Source: Trichobilharzia szidati (taxonomy: Eukaryota > Platyhelminthes > Trematoda > Strigeidida > Schistosomatidae). Taken from it: DNA of 64,000 nucleotides. A program made the translations under genes and the position numbers. The DNA is taken from NCBI GenBank assembly GCA_944472155.2, contig OX235279.1:143378920-143442919 (forward strand), written 5' to 3'. Below the pieces are notes generated by a model. It did not search any database. It was not told the DNA's origin and was given only the letters and a program-made list of their open reading frames with translations. Of this stretch, positions 55,623 through 64,000 are shown piece by piece. Positions within the stretch are counted from its first letter, which is position 1, and each line of letters opens with the position of its first letter.

Positions 55623-56514
55623 ATTTTAGCTTTTAGATGCTGTCATTGAAACTGAGCAAGTAATGTGTCCTTTTTTAACAGTAGAAATTTTAGCGGTAAT
55701 CAGCTCCCTCGTTAGATTGCATTTAAGAAAAACCGTAGGAATTAAGTTACTACTGTGGCGTATGCAACTGACAGGATTTATCAATAGTATGTAGAGAGGC
55801 GTTCATAGGCACGAAAATATCAAATAGTGGAGAGATAGATTTGACATCAAAGCGGGGAAATGAACCAGTATTGCAGAAAAATGTGGGAGACACGAAAAGA
55901 GGACAAAGAATTGCAATACGGAGGGCAGAAATAGCACAATACGGAAGATCTGTGCCAATGAATTTAATACACGGTATACATAATAATTTCCCAATATATA
56001 TGTACAGCAAATCCAAAATAAACATTCCGTTACCAAGTCTCTGGTCTTCTACTGTTACACTGCTATTTCTATTACTGCTACTGTCATCATTATAACTACT
56101 GATAGTAACCAAGAGACAAAAGTGTATTCTATAACTTATGAAAATTTGTCTGTTATTCAGGCTATTTACACAGTAAAAATATTGCTTGGACGAGACATTT
56201 ATTTTATATGTAGGTTGTTTCACTGCACACATAACTTTGTTTAGCTGATAACCAGGGTTAACATGAGGAAAGACAAACATAGACAGACAGCTTAGTGTCT
56301 CTTGATTATTCTAAGTATAAAAATGCATAGAAATACAAAATCAACTGACAAAATAAACGCAAGTTACCAACTTTTAACATGAATCAACCTTTAATAGAGA
56401 ATATAAAAAGAACAGAACACAACATGTTACCAAGTGATTTAGAATGTTACTCACAACTAAAACAAAATTACTTCTGATTTAAAAGTCAGTTACTCCTAGG
56501 ATAGGCGTCTCATG
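55623..56514. other. No gene recognised
   Basis: A 176-codon minus-strand ORF (55750-56280) has no recognisable motif and codon content typical of AT-rich noise. Confidence 0.4.
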
Positions 56515-56710
56515 AACCAGAATATGCATGAGCCGCACTTATTGTATGATGACAGATGATACTACTCCGTTGGACAAAGTGAAGCAAAGGGGAGGAGGGG
56601 TTCGAGCCCAGGACGCGCACTGACTGAAAGTCAATACCTAAAGCAAACAGTAGTTCACGTCTTCAGTAGCTAAATAGCAAGGTCTTTTTCAAGGATCTTT
56701 TTTTTCAATG
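56515..56710 (-). mobile_element. tRNA-like SINE fragment
   Basis: Minus strand carries a Pol III B box GGGCTCGAACCCC (about 56595-56607) preceded by a TTTCAGTCAGTGCGCG anticodon-arm-like stretch and a weak A box. No ribozyme seen. Confidence 0.5.
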
Positions 56711-57544
56711 TTAACCTACGAAAGATTACATCTTAGCAACAGGCAGTTTGCTTGAATCACTGGGCTACCTGGATTTCCACCCGAGACAATGCATCTTTAG
56801 TTTTCGTTGTTATGGTCATTCAGTTATGTCCGTGGGTCACCTAATGTACTCATACACATTTTTAATTGGCTTGCAACCTACTGGGGTGGGAGACAGAAGA
56901 AGAATGCCATAAAGGATTATTTTATTCTTCAGATCTAACACCACTCCGTCGTCACATGATGTACTGGAGATGACTGTTTTACTTGAAACTCCTGGATGAA
57001 GAGAAAATATTATGCAATAAACTAGGCTGAAAATTTTGCATACCATGTAAACTTATTGTGCATAATAAGCTACTATTTTTATTAAATTCTTTAAAAAAAT
57101 TATATTGTCATCGCATTTCTTCGGCTAAGTGATCTATATATCCCTACTGATAGTAGAAGTTAGTACCATAAGCTTGCATAATTCGTGAGGATGTTGTCCC
57201 CAGTAAACAGAAGTAACACTAAGAAGAGTAGACCAGACTGACTACTGATCAAATCCAAGCACAATATGCATGAGCACTGAAACACAAAACGAAAGCCAGG
57301 CGAAATGTATCTAGATCGGTAAAACTCGGTGAAATCAAAGACGTAAATTAAATGCTAAATCTGTTGAGAACAACTTGGATAAAACAGATTCCTTAAAGAG
57401 AATCAATCAACATATATTCAGGTAGAACCATATGAAGGAATTGTAGAAGAATACAAACCTGTAAATAGAATTATGATTGAGATTAAGAAATCAACAGCCA
57501 GTCTAAGTCGATTTGAGGTGAGCTCCAATGGGGTAATTTTCCTC

Positions 57545-57775
57545 TAGTCCTTTACGTTCCCAGTGGAACATAGGGTTTCAAGTTGGAGGTTAAAATCTAT
57601 AGGAGCTGTGGTTTTATTTTTCAGGTGTACGGTTGCTAGCGTCACTTCCAAACCTCTCCGTTTACCGGGCTTACCTATCGGCTTAGAGAGGTTTAGGAGT
57701 ATGTCGACCAGGGATTCAGACCCATACCACGTGAGAAATGGTTGGTGTGCATTCTATCGCTGAATCACTGATGCA
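57545..57775 (-). mobile_element. tRNA-derived SINE with RTE-like tail
   Basis: Minus strand: a tRNA-like 5' part with B-box-like GTCTGAATCCCTGG (about 57712-57725), ending in AAACCCTATGTTCCACTGGG, which resembles the RTE 3' end (AAGCCCTATGTTCCT in the 21574 copy). Confidence 0.55.
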
Positions 57776-58329
57776 AACGGTGTAATTTCGGCACTGTAAT
57801 TTCCATTAAGAACTAAATGGTCTGTTTCTTCGACTTATTAATCGATTCCAATAAAAACTCTTAAAAGTTAACATCAAAGCGTAAATTAAGCAGCACTTGA
57901 ATTTAAAGCGGTGTATGCCAAATTCAAGTCCAACTTTATCTATTTCCACTTAAACAAACAAATGGCAGTATAAACCTTTAGAGAAACCATTTGCTTACCA
58001 CAGTGAAAATAAAATACACAAAAAGAATGAAGCAGGTCGACGACATCACTGATCTTTCTTATACGTACTAGTTGATGTTCGATTAAGCACTCAAAACACT
58101 ATCAACTTAGCTAGTGTGTATGTGTGTGTGTAAGAAAGGCAGACAGAGAAATAGGGCATATTTACCCTAGATGGAAAGTTGGTTAAAATCAGTTTTAAGC
58201 AATCAGCTCGCTATCTAAGTTGGCATAAATTAAACATTTTCGTAATAGAAGTGTTCCAAATGTGCTTCTCTACTCAGTATACTGATAACCACACTTAGCA
58301 CAAGGAACAACATTTGAACATCTAATAAT

Positions 58330-58680
58330 ATTAACATGAAGTCTGCTCTTATATCGTCTAGAGACTTGATACACGCGCCATGAAAAGAATTTCATTGACG
58401 GCAGACTTTCATTGACGGCTGCTTTCGCTAGATACTGAAGATCAGATGGCCCGACCAACAAGGATTAGCAACTAGGAACTCTGACAGACAGCAAATCAAC
58501 CAAGAACTCATCGTCGAACAAATGCGTAGAAATGAAATAAGATAGATTGACCATGGGCTGAGAAGACCACTGAGTGACATCATGCGACAGACGCCCAAGT
58601 GGAATCCGAATGAGAAACGGTGACCCTGGGTTCCGAGGATGACATATAAGAGAGATGAAAGTTTGTGGGTATAAACCAAT
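58330..58680 (+). pseudogene. RTE 3' region fragment
   Basis: The run AGATCAGATGGCCCGACCAAC, then GACAGACAGCAAATCAACC, GAACTCATCGTCGAACAAATG, and AGTGGAATCCGAATGAGAAA corresponds to the C-terminal domain of the RTE family ([20 protein letters not shown] region and after). Frames broken; the AAT tail is absent. Confidence 0.7.
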
Positions 58681-58744
58681 TCGATAGTGTCTAGCATTGG
58701 GAAGGGAGACAGTCATCTACTGTTATCTGGATGCATTTCCATCC

Positions 58745-59108
58745 CAATCAGAAACAATATTCTAACTGAAACTGCCACCTGGCAGTTGTTTTTTTATTTT
58801 GTTCTTTTGAGTGCCAAGCGGAACACATAGCTTCAAGCTAGAGCCTAGGAATTTCGGTGGCAGTGGTGTTTGTATTTTACGGGATTGGCGTGCTAGCCTC
58901 ACGTTCAACCTCCACTCTCTACTCGGCTAACTACAGGCTAAGCGAGGTTTCAGTGTGTCGGAACCCCGGACCACTTATGTGGTTGGCCGGTGTTTTAGGA
59001 CTGAGCCACCGGCGCCTAAGGCCAGTGTCCGGAGAGGGTCTCGAACTCTTGACCTCTTGCACCATAAGTATGGCGCCCTAACCAACTAAACTACGGGAGC
59101 ACCACCAA
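58745..59108 (-). mobile_element. tRNA-derived SINE with RTE-like tail (well preserved head)
   Basis: Minus strand starts GGTGGTGCTCCCGTAGTTTAG with A box TAGTTTAGTTGGTTAGGGCG (about 59077-59097) and B box GAGTTCGAGACCC (about 59036-59048), a recognisable tRNA shape. The 3' end, near 58830-58800, reads GCTATGTGTTCCGCTTGGCA then AAAAGAACAAAATAAAA. The GTTCC-containing end resembles the RTE 3' end, consistent with RTE-driven mobilisation. Confidence 0.7.
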
Positions 59109-59255
59109 GCGATAATCACTGGAAACACATATCAAACTGAAAAAATCGAGGCAGTATGAAGGCATCTGTTGTATGCGCTTATTGGTGTTGAGTCAACTCA
59201 GTTCAGAAATATTAACAGAAAATGGTAACAATAAGATAATTTTCTTTTTTATTAC

Positions 59256-59567
59256 CTGAAAAACCTTTCCAAACTCTCCTTCTCCAAGACTACTGCCTAT
59301 TTCAAGTTCACTTGATCGAATAATTCGATAGTTAGTACCTCCATCGATAGTTAAACTGCTTAAATCATCTGTTAAACACTTATTAAGATCCTCAGACTTA
59401 GAACCTTGTGTAAACAATAGAGTACGTCTTTTTGAATCACCATCTTCAGATGTTGGTGTACTGTCAAGTGAAATTGATAGAACATTTACATTACGCGATG
59501 ATAATCCATCCAATGTATCTTTAAATCGTGGTGAAGAGCATCGACCACTAGTTGAACGAGCCAATCG
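59256..59567 (-). CDS. Protein kinase exon with glycine-rich loop (probably tyrosine kinase)
   Basis: A 312-nt phase-0 exon: acceptor TTTTACTTTTCAG just above 59567 and donor CAG|GTAATA at 59256/59255. It encodes 104 residues: a Ser-rich low-complexity linker (RSTSGRCSSPRFKDTLDGL, SISLDSTPTSEDG), then ELEIGSSLGEGEFGKVFQ at the end. LGEGEFGKV is the kinase P-loop (GxGxFGxV) that binds ATP phosphates; the preceding SELEIG resembles non-receptor tyrosine kinases. The VAxK lysine and the rest of the domain must lie in exons further along the minus strand, outside or unseen here. No other exon of this gene was found in the window, so flanking introns are long. Subfamily not determined. Confidence 0.75.
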
Positions 59568-59825
59568 CTGAAAAGTAAAAAGGTACAGATAATTTTATAA
59601 AAGGTAGAATGTTATTCATAGTTATTAATTAAAATGTCAAACAAATAAAATATTTTAATTGCCAAAAATAAACATTTATTTAGACATTTAGATATGATAG
59701 AGAAGATTTGTAGCTCAGGTGGATGATTTTGATGTGCTTGTGTTCTCTGAGCTGTATAGTTAATTTGCGAAGCTTTCATCGCCCTGCTAGGCGACATCTT
59801 CAGCCATACTCTTAGGAAACCATCA

Positions 59826-60052
59826 AGTGACATCACTAGACAAGGCCTTGAGTGGAACCCGAAAGGGGAGCGGTGAGTTGGTCGTCAGTGCAAGGGTGAC
59901 TTGGAGGAGGTCATGTGAAGAGGAGTTGAAAGCGTGTGTGCTGACTTGGAGCCAGGTGAAAACTCTAGCAGAGAACCGAACTCAATGGGGACGCACGGCT
60001 GAAGCCCTATGTTCCTCTAGGAATTAAGGGAAATAATGATAATATAATAATA
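59826..60052 (+). pseudogene. RTE 3' terminal fragment with AAT tail
   Basis: LEWNPKGER-type reading (GAGTGGAACCCGAAAGGGGA), GACTTGGAGGAGGTCATGTG, GAAGCCCTATGTTCCTCTAG and an AATGATAATATAATAATAAT tail. A short 5'-truncated insertion sitting in the intron upstream of the kinase exon. Confidence 0.78.
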
Positions 60053-63000
60053 ATGCTGAATGTATTACTGTAAAAGCCTACACAGTTCACAAATCAACTC
60101 ATAGCACTGAAGTGGAAAAACTTCTATCTGACCTTATTGAACTTAACATGGAGAGTCTTGTGAAGTGAGTCCTGTGTTATTAAATTTCTTATGCAGAAGA
60201 GAGGGCAAGGCATTCATAATCTCTTGCTTCATGTGAGATTACAAAGCAGCTTGATGCGCAATATCAATTATACGAATAAACTGAAAAGTAAAGTCTTCTT
60301 CACCTTCTAAACAACTTGTACTTATTCCAGCTTAGACAATAAGTTTCCTTCACGTATGAGCCCAATTTATACATATGAAATCGGAATATTGTAACAATAA
60401 AATCTTCCCGCAAAATAAAGGCCACTTGAAACACAAGTTCAAAACAATTTTACATATCATGACCATGGTGCTAATGCTCTTTGTCTTATAATGAAAAGCT
60501 GATTGTTATGAGTATATGAAAACTGAAATTAATGATGAAATTGAGCTATGAAAACTAACAACTACAAAACCAATTAAGACAATAGCGTCTCAATAAATTG
60601 GCAGAATATACCAGTAAAAATTCCATGAAAATTCAAAAACACACGTTTAAATTATGAACTCCCTACCTCACTTAATTCATCCCATCTCGCTGATATCAGT
60701 ATCAAGAGACGTTTCCTGATATAAGTGCTGCAAATGGAACGCAGTCCAAATAAATTATTCCGCCGATATTATGTGAGTCAGAAAAGTTTCTAATACAAAA
60801 TTTCACTTAAGGAGCGTATAAGAAACATAACTTGTTACTAAAGCTAACATAGAAACAAACATGGACGCTATAGTTAGCGGTTATATGTATCAACATCACT
60901 CATACTTGTTGGAATGAGGAAAAGTTGTTCCAAACTTAGGGAAGACTTTATTTTTCAGTTTATTCGTAAAAATACTACTGCGCATCGATTTGCACTGCAG
61001 TTAAACATGGAGCATTTTCATTGAGAATGAATGACTAGCGTTGAATATTCGTCCAACTGTACAGCTCAGTATTGAATTGCTATATTATCTTCGTAGTGAT
61101 TCGGGATAAAGCTTCTCGAATTTTCTACAAACACGCACTGAGCAACCCGGGTACATCTCTTCAGAGGACTATGTGACTAGACAGACGCATACAGAAATCA
61201 GCAAAATTAATGGGTTACCTCTGGAGTTATTAGGCAACTTCAGAACAGAGGAGGAAAACCGTCCGTAACTTAAATTCAATGAATTATCTTCACGGATGTT
61301 TCGATATCCTCTTCTCAACGGTGTCGGTCAGAAGGTCATTTTGAAACGATCCGTTCATACATAACCCTTTCTTCAGCACCGAACTGGAACTTTATTTATT
61401 AGATTCAGAGCTCATTAGACCTGTTATAAAGCGTGAAGGATATCCATTTTCAACCACATGCCTCCTCAAAGTATCGATGCCCTTATCCAAAGAATCAGAT
61501 TTGCATGCTCTTCAGATACCAACCGCTGTAGATATTAATACTGAATCCAATTGACAATGTTCCATTAGGCCTACATGTCAGCCGAAGATGCACAGAAGAA
61601 ATTGCTTGTCTGGTTTTGTCTTCAGTATACAATTCGGTAGCTGGATGGTAACTACTGAAAACCTGTAAGACACCATATAGGTAATATTTATTGACACCAA
61701 TGGTGTAACTGTTGTTAACATAATTTTTATGGGGGAAAAACTGTTGACCGTTGGTTTCAAAATATCGGATTCCAAACTCGCCACATGAAGGTAACCCATC
61801 TGTGACGCCAGCTTGCTGCCCGAAAATTAAGCCACTGAACGTGAAATAGGCCTTGGAAGTACATAGAAGTTATTGTGACCAAGGATTCTGCCTTCATGCA
61901 TTCAAGCTGCCATCTTAAAGGTGTTTGTACGGAGTACCAATCGTGTCTGAAATAAAAATGCTTATAAATAATGCCTCGACACCGATAAATATCTTGCATT
62001 TGCTACCTACATTTCTTGGTGAGCATAACTTGAAATTCGTCTACTCACTGGTTGTAGAATACCGCTAAAAGACGTCGCATCTGCGAACTAAACATGTGCA
62101 AGAAGACTGACGATTTTATGACTTAGATCTCGGTGTTTCATTTCGAAAAAGAAAACTTCTAATTATTATGGGCACAAGTATGACCAAAAAATATTTTGCT
62201 AGGAAACCAGATTGACTTTGCCTACTTCCACCAACATCATTTCAGATATATGATAACTTTTTAGTTAGTAACCGGAGTGTCAGTAAATTGTATTTGCTCC
62301 CACATTGAAGGGATGATGTTGTATTACGGCTCACGAATTGACGTCATAAATTAATATGTGAAGTCCTCTAACAAAGAAGGGTGTTTAAGAGCATTCTGGT
62401 AATTCTTTCAACTCAGGATATAAATTGAGCATTGCAGGAAACCAGGAGTATTGTTACATATCTGTAAACATGATACCATTACTTTGAATCTGGATGGAGA
62501 CTGTACATTGATCAATTATGTCGTTCTACTTCAAAAACGTTGTTTTGAAGGTCTGCACTCCGCGCTATATTTGCATTGATTTCCATTGCTTTCATATTTT
62601 CGTTATGTTTTGAAGATTGGTTTCTTTTCGTGTTTTGAATGTGAGGTTTTAGGTAAGACAATTTCCGTTTTTCCCCCACATTTTGTTTACCGTCATGGTG
62701 TCTGAGGATTTAAATAATTCATGTTGCTTATGGATGCATAACTTACGAAGTAATCAAGTAGATGTCGATTGACTTTGATGGAGATCTGTAGAAATTAAAC
62801 ATTTTAGGGAGAAAATTTTGTTTTTTTGTTAGAATTCGGTCCTAGGTACTATTAAATAAGCCTTAGTGCAAAGTGTAGAGTTTCACTGAAAGTTGACGTC
62901 AACTGCGAACAACATTTCTGCAAGCCATCAAATAGTAATCCCTATATCTTAGGAACTTTGGTTAGACATTTTAGATTCTGTAGGCATTTATTCCGCTAGT

Positions 63001-63151
63001 GGATTTAATACAATTGGCAGTCTAAAGGAATGGAATATAGTGAAGTCGTGAATTTTGGTATGACTTGTCTGGTGTTTACCCTACAGCCGTGCTTATTTAC
63101 AATAGCATATAAGGTTCACATTGAGCTGATAAAGGATAGTAGGCTATTGTG

Positions 63152-63190
<39 letters not shown>

Positions 63191-64000
63191 GTCCAATTCC
63201 TCTTTGAAAGCGCCATCTCCATCTTGATGTTAATCCATATGAACATAATGACAACAGATATGAATCAATGAGGAGTGACTATTTATCAACGTATTTATGG
63301 AGAAGTGAACAGTACTTATTGAAGTGCATCATGACATAAAATTGATGTGGCATAGGAGAAATAATAGATGTTAACAACTAGAATCTAAAATATATACATC
63401 TTGAAAATGTCTATGTTGCCCTGGTTAAATTTATTTTGAAGACGTTCTCCAGGTTAAAGTTCTGTTCCGATCTGGAATATAGTAAATATGCAAGTCGGTA
63501 CAGGAAAACAAAATTTTCTTCATGTGATACGACCGTTAGCTGTTTGGCCTGAGACAATAGATGTTTTCATTTCGTTTTTCAATGTTTTTGCATTTTAAGG
63601 GTTTGTTTCATGACATTGCCCTTAATAAACTAAAATTTACTCTGGGTTATTCTATGTTCGACATTGATTGTCAACATGCTTCTGTAAAGAAGAAACCTAC
63701 TCTGTCCAAAAATAGCTCTTTAAATTCGCGTCGCACAAGAGAAAGTTATAGTTGTGAACAGCAAGTGTAATGAAATTTGGGAGAAGCAGAATTGCAGTAA
63801 TTATCTCTGCCACAATGAAGCAGTCAAAGTTATCCAATACATGTACATAGCTAACTGTAGGTTAAAAATACTTTGCTTATGGTAGTAAGATAATTCTGTA
63901 TTAAAAGTATTCAATTAATTCAACATAATGAGCTATCATTATTCAAGGCTTGATGTTTTTTTGTACATGCCTATATCTATATGGTCACATTATTCTCAAA
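60053..64000. other. No confident gene; probable intron or intergenic DNA
   Basis: 60258-60436 is a diverged copy of 13560-13720. (AT)n microsatellite at 63154-63187. Several ORFs of 66-80 codons have no motif. If the kinase gene continues upstream on the minus strand, part of this is its intron. Confidence 0.4.

Noticed and set aside
55750..56280. 176-codon minus-strand ORF
   Set aside because: No recognisable domain, no splice context, and composition of AT-rich intergenic DNA; reported only as unannotated region.
60052..60168. Open stretch ending near a GTGAGT donor, reading KLLSDLIELNMESLVK
   Set aside because: It looks exon-like on the plus strand but begins directly at an RTE AAT tail, has only a weak acceptor (CTCATAG), and no partner exons were found.
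1..64000. CRISPR arrays, bacterial operons, phage or plasmid features
   Set aside because: Nothing of the kind is present; introns, Pol III SINEs and retrotransposons show a eukaryotic nuclear genome.

Overview
The window looks like repeat-rich nuclear DNA of a blood fluke (genus Schistosoma; I cannot fix the species). The evidence is tRNA-derived SINEs carrying hammerhead ribozymes of the Smα type, RTE/SR2-like and Perere/CR1-like non-LTR retrotransposons, Penelope-like elements (PLEs) with GIY-YIG endonuclease domains, Merlin DNA transposons, and host introns only 37-41 bp long. It is a scaffolded assembly with a 493-base run of N at 40867-41359. Most of the sequence is layered transposon debris. 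Only two host genes are recognisable with confidence.

Layout. 1-6513 is a giant palindrome: arms 1-2980 and 3530-6513, nearly identical but not perfectly so, around a 549-bp spacer. Each arm holds a decayed RTE copy and a small ORF for a signal-peptide, Ser/Thr-rich, mucin-like protein. 7.9-12.8 kb holds CR1/Perere remnants and a SWIM-finger transposase-like gene. 16852-20234 is a five-exon gene for a Flower-type calcium channel protein; its last intron contains a PLE (18221-19902, 10-bp target-site duplication), itself interrupted by a 582-bp GC-rich element. 21574-24667 is a young RTE copy on the minus strand with a 9-bp target-site duplication and a few frameshifts. 24.9-28.4 kb holds an endonuclease remnant, AT microsatellites and a perfect 177-bp palindrome. 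28.4-40.1 kb holds two minus-strand PLEs, a ruined full-length RTE, and hammerhead SINEs.

Around the assembly gap (40.5-41.6 kb) are two possible minus-strand host exons. 42048-42896 is a Merlin element with exact 8-bp target duplications. 43.2-46.3 kb has a hammerhead SINE, a fold-back PLE tail and a diverged direct repeat. 48.9-51.3 kb repeats the SWIM + Perere arrangement of 8.6-12.8 kb. 51262-55622 is an RTE composite with a nested Merlin fragment and SINE. 56.5-60.05 kb holds tRNA-derived SINEs, RTE tails and one protein-kinase exon (59256-59567, minus). The last 4 kb shows nothing recognisable.

How it fits together. RTE and PLE supply the reverse transcriptases; several SINEs have a tRNA head and a tail resembling the RTE 3' end, as expected if they borrow its machinery. 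A recurring theme is fold-back structure. Inverted duplications occur at three scales: the 6.5-kb palindrome, the 177-bp palindrome, and retroelement copies (PLE and SINE) that begin with an inverted copy of their own 3' tail. Self-cleaving ribozyme folds (hammerhead, and possibly HDV-like) also recur at element ends.
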